This document shows, in pieces, positions 1 to 9,500 of a DNA stretch of 10,841 nt. The DNA comes from Pseudomonadota bacterium (lineage in GTDB: Bacteria > Desulfobacterota > Syntrophobacteria > Syntrophobacterales > Syntrophobacteraceae). The stretch spans positions 1 through 10,841 of the forward strand of contig JAEZHY010000256.1 of assembly GCA_023416335.1 (NCBI GenBank), in the 5' to 3' direction. The translations under genes and the position numbers were made by a program. Each line of letters opens with the position of its first letter. Position 1 is the stretch's first letter. Below the pieces are notes generated by a model that saw nothing but the letters and a program-made list of their open reading frames with translations, was not told the origin of the DNA and made no database searches.

Positions 1-1746
1 GTCCATGGCCCAGTCGAAATCTTCCTTCAACACCTTGATTCCGATGTGGTAGCTGTTGTTGTCGGATTTTGCATCGATCTGTCCGCCGGCATCCTCGATT
101 TTCCTTAACATTTCCAGCTTCTGGCGCGATTTCGTTCCCGACGTCAGGAGCGAAGCGGTAAAGGAGGCGATCCCGGGATGTTTGGTATCCTCGAGCATGA
201 GTCCCCCGGTCCCGTAAAGCTGCATCGTGACGAAAGGCAGCGAGGAATCCTGCTTAACGATAGTCTTGAGTCCGTTCTGTAGCTTCCCGAATTCGACCTC
301 GGCAACTTTCGGAACCGGGCAGGAGGCCGCCGCGGCAGATTGGACCTTATCCCCGGTGACGGGTTTTATTACGGCAACATTCATGTGGTCAGCCATGAGA
401 TAGCGCTGGGCAACCGACTTGACTTCTTCCGCCGTTACGCGGCGAACGCCTTCGACGTATTCCTCACTGAAATAGGGGTCGCCCGAAAGCATGTAGGAGG
501 ACGCAAACGAAGCGGCCAGTGAGGACATCGATTCATTGCCGAAAATACGCTGTGCTATGGCGGTCTTCTTCGCTTTTTCGAGTTCCGTGTCACTCACGAG
601 CTGGGTCCTGAAGCCTTCGACTTCCTCCTGGATGTCTTTCAGGGCCCCGGGCCACTGATCCGGAGCAAGCGTAACGGAAATCACGAACTGCCCCCGTACG
701 AAGGCAGGCGTCCAGTTGGATGCCCCGATGCTGTAGACCTTGTTCTGCTCTTCCTTGAGCCGGCATTGCAGGCGGCATGTTTCACCCTCGCCGAGCAGAT
801 TCGAAAGAACGTCGAGAGCGTAGTTGTCCCTGTCATAGGCATTGACCGAAGGGAACCCGATCATTGCCTGGACGAGCCTGGTAATGGGGACTTCCTTTTC
901 CTCCCACCGCACGCTGCTCTGGAGCGGTTCATCGGGCAGGACGACAGGATCGGAAGGTCTCGGGAGAAAGTTCTTCGTCTTTTCCGCGACGAATTTAAGA
1001 ACTTCCTGGGCCTGTACGTTTCCGGCCAGAGATACGATTATATTTTCCGGCTGATAGCGCTGCTGATAGTAATCGGCAAGAGCATCCCGGCTTTGCTGTA
1101 TGAATACGTCCTCGTAGCCGATCACAGGATACCGGATGGGACTCTTCTGGTAAGCCGTCTGGATGAACAGTCTCCACAGTTCGGTATTCGGATTGCTCTC
1201 GCCCATCTTCATTTCCTGCTGGATGACGGGCTTCTCCCTGGCCACTGCCCCGGGGTCCGTAATGTTTTCGGACACATAGGAAAGCAACAGATCGAGGGCA
1301 TCCTGCCAGTGTTCCGATGCCGTGTTGATGTAGAAGACCGTTCGGTCATAGCTCGTATAGGCATTTGTGCTGCCGCCCATCGCCTGGAGCCGTTCCTTTG
1401 CCTGTTCTTCCGTAAAAGAACGGGTCGCCCCGCCGGCGACTACATGTTCAAGGTAGTGAGACAGCCCGGCACGCATATACTTGCCTTCCAGCGCGGACCC
1501 GGCGCGGACGAAAACCTGGGCGGACGCCACTTCAGCCGAGGGCTGCTGGTGGACGAGCAGCGTGAGACCGTTTTTCAAAACGACAAAAAGATCCTCCGGT
1601 TTCGAGGCGATCGTTCGTTGTATGGATTGACGCAACTCCGGTGAAGTCAGAGGACACGACTTACCGTCGTCGGGCGGCGCCGCGGAAACCGCCGCACCGG
1701 TGGAAGCAAGAAAAAGAAGGGACAGAACCATTGCCCTTTTCAGCAT
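1..1746 (-). CDS. M16 family zinc metalloprotease (pitrilysin/processing-peptidase type), 3' end beyond the window
   Basis: This frame reads 582 codons without a stop to the window edge. It begins at an ATG preceded by AAAGGAA 5 nt upstream. The N-terminus is a Sec-type signal peptide (MLKRAMVLSLLFLAST, then an AVSA-A cleavage-like site near residue 22) with no lipobox, so the protein is probably periplasmic. The first M16 lobe carries the inverted zinc motif HYLEH (HxxEH) at residues 97-101. E178 in VIQQEM is the expected third zinc ligand. A peptidase_M16_C-like half follows. A second lobe starts near residue 481 (FGKLQNGLKTIV). There the HxxEH positions are S528, A531 and S532, so this lobe should be catalytically dead, as is usual in fused two-lobed M16 proteins of roughly 850-950 residues. 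The family degrades small peptides inside a closed clamshell chamber. The gene follows the ATP-grasp-like gene by 115 bp on the same strand and may have its own promoter. Physiological substrate unknown. Confidence 0.93.
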   Translation of the reverse strand, partial: MLKRAMVLSLLFLASTGAAVSAAPPDDGKSCPLTSPELRQSIQRTIASKPEDLFVVLKNGLTLLVHQQPSAEVASAQVFVRAGSALEGKYMRAGLSHYLEHVVAGGATRSFTEEQAKERLQAMGGSTNAYTSYDRTVFYINTASEHWQDALDLLLSYVSENITDPGAVAREKPVIQQEMKMGESNPNTELWRLFIQTAYQKSPIRYPVIGYEDVFIQQSRDALADYYQQRYQPENIIVSLAGNVQAQEVLKFVAEKTKNFLPRPSDPVVLPDEPLQSSVRWEEKEVPITRLVQAMIGFPSVNAYDRDNYALDVLSNLLGEGETCRLQCRLKEEQNKVYSIGASNWTPAFVRGQFVISVTLAPDQWPGALKDIQEEVEGFRTQLVSDTELEKAKKTAIAQRIFGNESMSSLAASFASSYMLSGDPYFSEEYVEGVRRVTAEEVKSVAQRYLMADHMNVAVIKPVTGDKVQSAAAASCPVPKVAEVEFGKLQNGLKTIVKQDSSLPFVTMQLYGTGGLMLEDTKHPGIASFTASLLTSGTKSRQKLEMLRKIEDAGGQIDAKSDNNSYHIGIKVLKEDFDWAMD

Positions 1747-1814
1747 CGGATATTCCTTTCCGTATTATGTGATCCAGAATCCGGATACGTACAGCAATAA
1801 TTCTAATTTATAGG

Positions 1815-1843
1815 TCAATAGGTATTCCAGAGTATTTTGCCAA
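1815..1843 (-). promoter_or_regulatory. Possible sigma70-type promoter for the M16 protease gene
   Basis: In the 115-bp gap between the ATP-grasp-like gene and the M16 gene, the minus strand has TTGGCA (1843-1838), a 17-bp spacer and TATTGA (1820-1815). The AT-rich stretch continues toward the start codon. The -10 box is poor, so this is a weak candidate. Confidence 0.2.
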
Positions 1844-1861
1844 GACCCACACGGGGTAAAA

Positions 1862-2614
1862 CTAAAGCCGGCCTGAATCTATGAGCTTCGATATGTATTC
1901 GTGTCTTTTTATGCGTTGCCCGGATGAGATCCAGGATACCGGGGGCCGTGTCATATCGATGACCTTCCAGCCGGGACCGTTCAGGCCGACTTGCACAGCA
2001 ATGTCATCGATGTGGACGGTGCGCAGAATACTCTGCAGTTCGGACAGGATGTGCGGGTCGAATTGCTCAATATGGACCGGCTCGAAAAAATCCGCCGGGG
2101 ATGCGGGGGGACATTCGTGGATACAGGCGCATTCGTAATTGATGAAAGTCAGCCGGAACCGCCTCTCATATTCCACCTCTTCCTGGATGATCAGAGGATT
2201 GACCTCGGCGATCATTGCCGCGAGCGCTTTCGGGTCGGCTATCCGACGAGACCGGAGAATTGCGGAAGGCCCTGCCGCACGGAACGGAAACCGGAAATCC
2301 CGAGCGATCGACAGCTTCTGCCGACCGTAGTAAATGCGCGTGCGCGGATGAGGACATCGCAGGAATTGGAACATCACTTCCCGGATCAGCCGGGATTTTT
2401 GAACGGAATAGGTGAAACTGCCCGGGAAAGTCGATTTGCCGGCGGACTCGAAGATCCTTGCAAAACGGGCGGTCGGAAAGAGAATCAGGTCGGCCGAGAG
2501 GAGTGCATTCCGCTCCTGTTTGGAATAATCGCCCAGGGCGGCACGGATTCCGAGAGTTACAACCGTGTTATTCGAGCGAAGAAACGGTGCGATTGCGACG
2601 AATTTTTTGGACAT
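1862..2614 (-). CDS. ATP-grasp-like (RimK-type) protein, possibly degenerate; 250 aa
   Basis: I do not recognise a named family. The fold signature is ATP-grasp/RimK-like: a central segment, residues 104-150, with FRFPFRAAGPSA, then a DPKALAAMI helix, then PLIIQEEVEYERRFRLTFI (canonically K..G, the helix, and the QE hinge before a D/R-containing strand). A C-terminal segment, GPGWKVIDMTRPPVSW at 213-228, replaces the usual E-x-N-x-P metal loop. Several key positions differ: R rather than K at the first nucleotide-binding lysine (FPFR, R112), D220 for the metal-binding Glu, and T222 for Asn. Residues 162-168 (CACIHEC) form a tight Cys/His cluster that could bind metal. There is no signal peptide or membrane segment, so the protein should be cytoplasmic. 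It starts 57 bp after the helicase-like gene on the same strand, with no clear Shine-Dalgarno site, so translation may depend on transcription from upstream. Whether it still ligates anything is open. Confidence 0.65.
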   Translation of the reverse strand: MSKKFVAIAPFLRSNNTVVTLGIRAALGDYSKQERNALLSADLILFPTARFARIFESAGKSTFPGSFTYSVQKSRLIREVMFQFLRCPHPRTRIYYGRQKLSIARDFRFPFRAAGPSAILRSRRIADPKALAAMIAEVNPLIIQEEVEYERRFRLTFINYECACIHECPPASPADFFEPVHIEQFDPHILSELQSILRTVHIDDIAVQVGLNGPGWKVIDMTRPPVSWISSGQRIKRHEYISKLIDSGRL

Positions 2615-2671
2615 GGATGTAACTGCAGAGACCGGGCGGAAGGCCCTACGGCTCCCGACCCGTGTACCCGT

Positions 2672-4090
2672 CTAATTCAACGGCGCATTGAGCAGCAGAT
2701 CCGGATGAACACCGTAGTTGTAGCTCCGCATGCGAAAATAATTATCCAGAATTCCCACGTTCGTATCAACGTAGTCGTAGATGGTCAGACGCATGTCCGA
2801 ACCGTCACCGTCCATGCTCATTTCCCGTATGGCATTTGCAAGGTTTTTCTGAAAATAGACGGGCACAGCCAGGACGATTACGTTCGATCTGAAAGCATGC
2901 GCGAGGGACGGCAATGCACGCGGAGAAACCAGAAGCACCGGCGCTTTGCCGGCAGCCGGCGGAAACGGCGATCCGTTCCCGGGCGCCTCTGCCCCTTCCT
3001 GCATCGTCCGGTTCATCGAAACGGCTTCGATGCCCCGCTTTGCGAGTTCCGCTACCAGGGCACGGTCCTGATCCTCACCGCCGGAGAGAATAAGAACCGG
3101 TTTTTCTCCCTTGTTCAGTTCCGTTTCCACGTCGTCGGCTATTTTCCGGTTTCTGCCGGGATCCTGCATGAGTTCCTTGAGCATTGGCGAATAGTCGGCT
3201 CGCGAATGGTAGGGAAAGCTGAAGTCGGTTACGCGGGCAATAACTTTGCCGGGTATGATCCCTCTTCCTTCCCGGGCGTCTTTTTCGTTGATCGTGTAGA
3301 CCACGTCTCCCAGGTAGTAGTAAATGAGCTTGAACAGGCGGTCTTTACGAAGGACCGTGTTGGACAGGCCGAGTATGTACCGGCAGTCAAAATTCGGGAT
3401 GAGGCTCGTCAGGATCTTGGAAGGAGAGCGCTGAGACTCATCGACGATTATATACCCGATTTTGTCGTATATTTTTCTCCAGTACCGCATAATTTCGCCG
3501 GTGTGCCCGATAGTGATCTGCTTACCAACCTGGTGCACACCGCCGGAGAAAATGCCGATTTCGGAACTGGGGATCTGGAGAAAGCTTTCAATCTTCCTGA
3601 CCCACCCGTCGAGAAGATCGAGTTTCGGTATGATAATCAGCGTCGGCTGACGCCTCTGGGAGATGGTGTAGAGCGCGATCACGGTCTTGCCGCTCTTGTG
3701 CCCTCCTACCAGTGTGCCGCAGTCGTGTTCGAGCACCGCTTCGGCCGCATCCTGCTGATAGCTCTTGAGTTCACCGTGGAATTCGACCGGAATGGGCTCG
3801 AAAGCGCGTCTTCGGTCCACGATCCGGTAAGGGACCTGGTATTTCTTGCAGAGATCGATGAACTGATCCAGAAACCCACGCGGTATAAGATAATTACGTC
3901 CCTTCTGCTTGAGGCAGCTGATCTGGGCGGGAATGTTGCCGATCCATTCGCCGCGGTTGTGCCGCATTTCATAATCCGGATTTGTGAAAACGAGTCGTTC
4001 GTGGAGTTTTCTTTCGAGCATCGGAGGCAAGCCGTCGGCCGGGACCTTGATCCATTCTGAGAGCATGATATTGAAACTTTTGACAAACAT
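2672..4090 (-). CDS. SF2 (XPB/DEAD-DEAH type) helicase-like ATPase with eroded motifs, 472 aa
   Basis: An N-terminal module (residues about 8-105, with TNPDY and LIPRG) precedes the helicase core, as in bacterial DEAD/DEAH proteins whose core opens with F-x-G-E-L-x-x-Y-Q-Q. Here that reads FHGELKSYQQDAAEAVL at 104-120. Motif I is intact: GGHKSGKT at 129-136. Motif II is DESQ (217-220) instead of DEAH or DECH. Motif III, normally LGLTATPxRKD, reads LGLSNTVLRKD at 240-250. The second RecA-like domain is recognisable from FRSNVIVLAVP through IYDYVDTNVGILDNYF. Its motif VI, normally QxxGRxxR, reads LANAIREM at 417-424, without the expected arginine-finger pattern. ATP binding is therefore plausible, but coupled unwinding is doubtful. 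The start is supported by GAGGG about 9 nt upstream. It is the first gene of a unit with the ATP-grasp-like gene. Role unknown; it could be a DNA-binding ATPase or a decayed helicase. Confidence 0.88.
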   Translation of the reverse strand: MFVKSFNIMLSEWIKVPADGLPPMLERKLHERLVFTNPDYEMRHNRGEWIGNIPAQISCLKQKGRNYLIPRGFLDQFIDLCKKYQVPYRIVDRRRAFEPIPVEFHGELKSYQQDAAEAVLEHDCGTLVGGHKSGKTVIALYTISQRRQPTLIIIPKLDLLDGWVRKIESFLQIPSSEIGIFSGGVHQVGKQITIGHTGEIMRYWRKIYDKIGYIIVDESQRSPSKILTSLIPNFDCRYILGLSNTVLRKDRLFKLIYYYLGDVVYTINEKDAREGRGIIPGKVIARVTDFSFPYHSRADYSPMLKELMQDPGRNRKIADDVETELNKGEKPVLILSGGEDQDRALVAELAKRGIEAVSMNRTMQEGAEAPGNGSPFPPAAGKAPVLLVSPRALPSLAHAFRSNVIVLAVPVYFQKNLANAIREMSMDGDGSDMRLTIYDYVDTNVGILDNYFRMRSYNYGVHPDLLLNAPLN

Positions 4091-4412
4091 TCGAGAAACC
4101 CTCTACTTGGTGCGTGAACAGTGTTAATCGCAACGCCCGAGGAAGGCCCGGAGCTGAAACTCCGCCCCGATCCGCCGTGGACTCAAGCCGGTCTTCGGCA
4201 GATGGAAATGAATAATTGTGCCCGTTCAGGTCAAAACGGACTCGCGTCCGGCAAAGCCAAAGGTAAAAATTGTTTACGATACAAGAGCTTATGCTTGAGT
4301 GCAGATGCTGAAAGACCTCACCCCGCGTGTGATAAGCGAATTATATCGCAACACATCATAAAAGTGGTATAAATAAATTTTTGACCCAAAAGAGCCTGAA
4401 AGGAGCCCCCTG
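4091..4412. other. Divergent intergenic region between the helicase-like gene (-) and the small helical gene (+)
   Basis: These 322 bp separate two genes that point away from each other, so promoters for both are expected here. For the plus gene, TATAAA at 4368-4373 is a -10-like element without a convincing -35. For the minus gene, a TTGACC lies in the complement near 4234, but no good -10 sits at the right distance. A plus-strand open frame at 4121-4372 has no ribosome binding site and no protein-like features, so I do not call it. A short hairpin GGAG/CTCC lies near 4148. Nothing else stands out. Confidence 0.5.
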
Positions 4413-4724
4413 ATGGAAGACCATTCCCCGCATCTCCAGATTATAGGACAATTGGCCCGAGAATACGAACAAAAATATAAAGAACTTGAAACTCTTGTTT
4501 CGCAAAGCCCGGAGGAAATGATTCTACCCCAGCTGAAAGCCCTGTCCGAGCGCACAACGGACCGCTTCAGGGCTGCCCAGATCGCGCTTCTTTCCACCCC
4601 CGGACTTTTCGAAGGCAAAGAAACAGAAAAGGCCCTCCAGGCCGCAACAGCCCTGTGCAGCGCCTTCGATGAAATGAGAATTCTTTTTCAGTTTTTGGTG
4701 GACAGCCGGGCAAAGAAATCATGA
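4413..4724 (+). CDS. Small hypothetical helical protein, 103 aa
   Basis: The start is well supported: AAAGGAG ends 7 nt before the ATG. I recognise no family. The sequence is charged and helix-prone throughout, with runs such as GQLAREYEQKYKELETLV (12-29) and KALSERTTDRFRAAQIALL (42-60) compatible with a helical bundle or short coiled coil. A second hydrophobic/charged helix at 72-99 ends in the basic tail RAKKS. There is one cysteine (C82), no signal peptide and no transmembrane span, so a cytoplasmic protein is likely. It stands alone on the plus strand between minus-strand genes, diverging from the helicase-like gene and converging on mltA. The good ribosome binding site and the protein-like composition are the reasons to call it. 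Confidence 0.65.
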   Translation: MEDHSPHLQIIGQLAREYEQKYKELETLVSQSPEEMILPQLKALSERTTDRFRAAQIALLSTPGLFEGKETEKALQAATALCSAFDEMRILFQFLVDSRAKKS

Positions 4725-4740
4725 ACTCATTTCGTTCATG
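4720..4740 (+). repeat. Perfect 7-bp hairpin overlapping the stop codon of the small gene
   Basis: CATGAAC (4720-4726), a 7-nt loop and GTTCATG (4734-4740) form a perfect stem that includes the TGA stop. No T-run follows, so it is not a classic intrinsic terminator. It may stabilise the 3' end of the mRNA or help termination. Confidence 0.4.
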
Positions 4741-4803
4741 TGAGCAGAGAGGTATATATCCCCGCGATATATTTCCTTCCCTATTAATTTATTTCGAACC
4801 TTA

Positions 4804-4926
4804 AAACCCTGGTTCCCGGCTCAAATGCACTCAAAACACAGGATGACGGGATTGGGGGCTCCTTCGAAGATGCCCGGGAACCAGGTCCGTCTCCATTTGG
4901 GCAACAGCCCCTCAGGCTTGGGAACC
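4804..4926. repeat. Dispersed intergenic repeat, copy A
   Basis: This copy shares ordered identical blocks with 6301-6415 in the same orientation: GGTTCCCGGCTCAAA (4811-4825), GGATGACGGGATTG (4841-4854), ATGCCCGGGAAC (4870-4881), GTCCGTCT (4885-4892), ATTTGGGCAACAG (4895-4907) and GGGAACC (4920-4926). Internally CCTGGTTCCCGG (4808-4819) is the exact reverse complement of 4874-4885, giving a 12-bp stem around 54 nt. The outer GGTTCCC and the terminal GGGAACC also form a 7-bp terminal inverted repeat, so two alternative folds exist. It encodes nothing visible. It could be a miniature inverted-repeat or REP-like element. Confidence 0.8.
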
Positions 4927-4931
4927 ACCGC

Positions 4932-4966
4932 TTATCAGGTCCCGGCCTTGATTGCGGGACCAGATA
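4932..4966. repeat. Strong inverted repeat downstream of mltA, possible transcription-end hairpin
   Basis: TTATC-a-GGTCCCG (4932-4944) pairs with CGGGACC-a-GATAA (4955-4967 side) around a 10-nt loop: 12 pairs with one A/A mismatch. It lies past the stop of mltA and past the stop of the convergent small gene. Neither side has a proper T-run, so it could act as a bidirectional pause or mRNA-end structure rather than a textbook terminator. It may also be a worn extension of repeat copy A. Confidence 0.45.
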
Positions 4967-5057
4967 AAATCCCCCGTCCTTCCTGAAATAACAGGATATA
5001 TTTTAATTTCTGCTAATGCAGCGGCATCCCGGTCGGAACATGGCATCGGCTTCCCCG

Positions 5058-6272
5058 CTATTTCCCACACTCCGGCACAATACCCTTTTTCAGGAAATAG
5101 TACATCTCTCCCGGTTGCTTCATGGGTCCCGCAATTCTCTCAGCCGATTCTCCGGTCCCGCAGAAAAGATCGATCCGGCCGGGGCCTTTTATTGCTCCTC
5201 CGACGTCCTGGTGGAGCACCCATCTGCCGAACCGCTCCCAGCCCACAACCTGGCCGGATCCATCGAAACGCGGCTTCTCGCTGACCATGAAAGCCGCGAA
5301 ACCCCGTGGATGAAATTTCTCGTCGCTCGCAACCGACCTGCCGGGAGTGAGCACCGTGTTCAGGCTGCCCACAGGGCCCTCGGGAACCCATTTGAAAAAC
5401 ACATAACTTTCGTTTTCCCACATGATCTTGTCCCGGATCTCAGCGTGGGCCTGCAGATATTTGCGAATCGCCTGAAGGGACATCTCATCCCGGGAAACGG
5501 CACCGCTGTCCACCAGGATCTTCCCTATGCTGCGATAGGGTCGTCCGTTTTTTCCGGCATACCCCACCCGCACTTCCTTTCCGTCCGGAAGCCGGATGGC
5601 TCCCGATCCCTGGACCTGCAGGAAGAAACAATCGATGGGGTCTTTAAGCCACGCCAGTTGCGCGCCGGAATGTTCGAGTTTTTTTTGCCCGTCGATTTCG
5701 GCCCGCGTGTAATACGGGACGACTGCGTTCTTCTCAAGCCGCCCTACCAGCCGTTCTCCCTTGAACTTTGAAGGATCGAAACGCTCGAGTTCTATAGAGA
5801 GCAGATCGGAAGGCACTCCGTAGATGGGCCACTTATAAACGCCGTCCGGCTTCAGGCTTCCTGCGAGCACCGGTTCATAGTAGCCGGATACGAGCATCTG
5901 CCCGCCGCGATCCTGCGGCATCACGCGAAAAATGTCGAATTCACGTCCGAGGGTTTCGGTGTCAGGAAATCCGGATTGGAGCAGAGAGAGAAAGTGGGCC
6001 AGGGATTCACGCAACGCTTTCGCGGAAATGGTGCATTCGCCGAAAGCGATGGGTCTGTCTTCGGGAATCCGGGAGTACCAGGCAAGACTCTTTGACAGAC
6101 CGACACGCAGGGAATCAACTTCCATGTCATCGCGCAGGTCGGGCAATTCCGCTGCCGTGATGCGCTTCATGGCAGGATGTTCGACGGGCGGAGGGACAAC
6201 TTTTGAAGGACAGCCCCAAAGCAAAAGAAGGCATATGAGCCCGAATATCCAGTATACACTTCGGATTCTCAT
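5058..6272 (-). CDS. mltA: Membrane-bound lytic murein transglycosylase A (MltA), lipoprotein, 404 aa
   Basis: MltA cleaves the MurNAc-GlcNAc bond of peptidoglycan to give 1,6-anhydro-MurNAc ends, acting from the inner face of the outer membrane. The N-terminus is a lipoprotein signal: basic MRIR, a hydrophobic stretch, then L-W-G-C with the lipidated Cys at position 21 (Trp at -2 is unusual). The MltA domain follows, with VQGSGAIRLPDG and RVGYAGKNGRPYRSIGKIL in the middle. The C-terminal 3D domain has DVGGAIKGPGRIDLFCGTG. D356 corresponds to the catalytic Asp of the family, and D368 is the second conserved Asp. Length is typical. The start is supported by AGGAGG, although the 3-nt spacer is short; the next Met (35) would remove the signal. 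The gene is bracketed by the two repeat copies and stands alone between the ahcY end and a convergent gene. I saw no missing catalytic motif. Confidence 0.96.
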   Translation of the reverse strand: MRIRSVYWIFGLICLLLLWGCPSKVVPPPVEHPAMKRITAAELPDLRDDMEVDSLRVGLSKSLAWYSRIPEDRPIAFGECTISAKALRESLAHFLSLLQSGFPDTETLGREFDIFRVMPQDRGGQMLVSGYYEPVLAGSLKPDGVYKWPIYGVPSDLLSIELERFDPSKFKGERLVGRLEKNAVVPYYTRAEIDGQKKLEHSGAQLAWLKDPIDCFFLQVQGSGAIRLPDGKEVRVGYAGKNGRPYRSIGKILVDSGAVSRDEMSLQAIRKYLQAHAEIRDKIMWENESYVFFKWVPEGPVGSLNTVLTPGRSVASDEKFHPRGFAAFMVSEKPRFDGSGQVVGWERFGRWVLHQDVGGAIKGPGRIDLFCGTGESAERIAGPMKQPGEMYYFLKKGIVPECGK

Positions 6273-6300
6273 ATGCCTCCTCTTACACTAAAACCTTGAA

Positions 6301-6415
6301 AAACCGGGTTCCCGGCTCAAAAGCAGTGCCGGGATGACGGGATTGAGGGCTGGTCGAAAAATGCCCGGGAACTGAGTCCGTCTGATTTGGGCAACAGTTC
6401 CTCCAACTGGGAACC
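6301..6415. repeat. Dispersed intergenic repeat, copy B
   Basis: This is the direct-repeat partner of 4804-4926, in the gap between the end of ahcY and the start of mltA. The shared blocks are 6307-6321, 6332-6345, 6361-6372, 6376-6383, 6385-6397 and 6409-6415. The internal stem is shorter than in copy A (GTTCCCGG 6308-6315 with CCGGGAAC 6365-6372). The terminal pair GGTTCCC (6307-6313) / GGGAACC (6409-6415) is kept. Spacers between blocks differ in length and sequence, so the copies are diverged rather than fresh. In the minus direction this element lies both in the 3' region of ahcY and upstream of mltA, so it may affect the end of one transcript and the start of the other. Confidence 0.8.
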
Positions 6416-6436
6416 CCGTCCCGTCTTAAGATTATC

Positions 6437-8975
<2,539 letters not shown>

Positions 8976-8984
8976 TGTTGTAAA

Positions 8985-8991
8985 TTCCTCC
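8985..8991 (-). promoter_or_regulatory. Ribosome binding site deciding the metK start
   Basis: GGAGGAA on the minus strand, 9 nt before the ATG at 8975. The in-frame ATG at 8993 overlaps it and so cannot use it. Confidence 0.75.
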
Positions 8992-9065
8992 ATTGGAAAG
9001 GGTATTTATTGATGAAAGAAAGAGGCGGGATTAATCTCAATGTTCAAATTTCTCCTGCACCAAAC

Positions 9066-9449
9066 TCATTTCACTACTGACGGAAAAGTCGGCAACCTGC
9101 TGCTTGTTTGCTTATTACTCGAATCAACCAGCACAACCGTCGGCTTGTGACGGGCCGCCTCGGCATCTTCATACCGGGCATACGTTGCAATGATTACCAG
9201 ATCGCCAACCGACCCCATGCGGGCCGCCGCGCCGTTCAGGCATATATCGCCTCTGCCGGCAGGACCCTCTATGGCATAGGTTTCGAATCTCGCTCCGTTA
9301 TTGACATTGTAGACGGCAATCTGCTCGTATTGCAGAATATCCGCGGCGCGCATAAGGTCCGCGTCAATCGTAAGACTGCCTTCATAATGGAGATTCGAAT
9401 CGGTTATTTGGGCACGATGTATCTTTGACTTAAGCAGCACTCTTTGCAT
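9066..9449 (-). CDS. panD: Aspartate 1-decarboxylase precursor, 127 aa
   Basis: Decarboxylates L-aspartate to beta-alanine for pantothenate and coenzyme A. It is a pyruvoyl enzyme made as a proenzyme that cuts itself between Gly24 and Ser25, and the HYEGSLTID segment (21-29) carries this site. Other active-site residues fall at the same numbers as in the E. coli enzyme: K9, R54, T57 and Y58 ([10 protein letters not shown]). [11 protein letters not shown] (67-77) and [10 protein letters not shown] (82-91) are also family hallmarks. Length is normal. The start is supported by GGAGGAAATCC before the ATG. It is followed by metK 90 bp on, and preceded on the same strand by a 43-codon frame that resembles the beginning of panC. 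No complete panC or panB is present in this window. Confidence 0.98.
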   Translation of the reverse strand: MQRVLLKSKIHRAQITDSNLHYEGSLTIDADLMRAADILQYEQIAVYNVNNGARFETYAIEGPAGRGDICLNGAAARMGSVGDLVIIATYARYEDAEAARHKPTVVLVDSSNKQTSSRLPTFPSVVK

Positions 9450-9500
9450 GGATTTCCTCCGGGCGGTCGATTTCGAAATGGCTGGGATTGTCCGTCTGAA

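Larger units (their letters stand above)
4725..5057. other. Convergent intergenic region between the small gene (+) and mltA (-)
   Basis: These 333 bp lie between two genes that face each other. They hold an AT-rich hairpin (ATATATC 4754-4760 / GATATAT 4766-4772), repeat copy A (4804-4926) and a strong GC hairpin (4932-4966). No convincing coding frame is seen: the plus frames that open at 4952 and 5016 run antisense into mltA. Confidence 0.6.

Noticed and set aside
766..1644. A 292-codon plus-strand frame
   Set aside because: It is in codon register antisense to the M16 protease, whose signal peptide, HxxEH and third zinc ligand are clear on the minus strand.
481..1746. Possible loss of catalysis in the M16 protein because its second lobe lacks HxxEH
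   Set aside because: The first lobe has complete HYLEH plus E178. An inactive second lobe is normal for fused M16 proteins.
1991..4060. A 689-codon open frame on the plus strand, antisense to both the helicase-like and ATP-grasp-like genes
   Set aside because: It lies exactly in codon register opposite both genes, so it stays open because those genes avoid TTA, CTA and TCA codons there. It has no recognisable domain, while the minus strand has Walker A and other motifs.
5016..5771. A 251-codon plus-strand frame
   Set aside because: In-register antisense shadow of mltA, with no ribosome binding site or family features.
8976..9065. SAM riboswitch upstream of metK
   Set aside because: The 90-bp gap between panD and metK is AT-rich, without multi-helix structure or known SAM-motif blocks.
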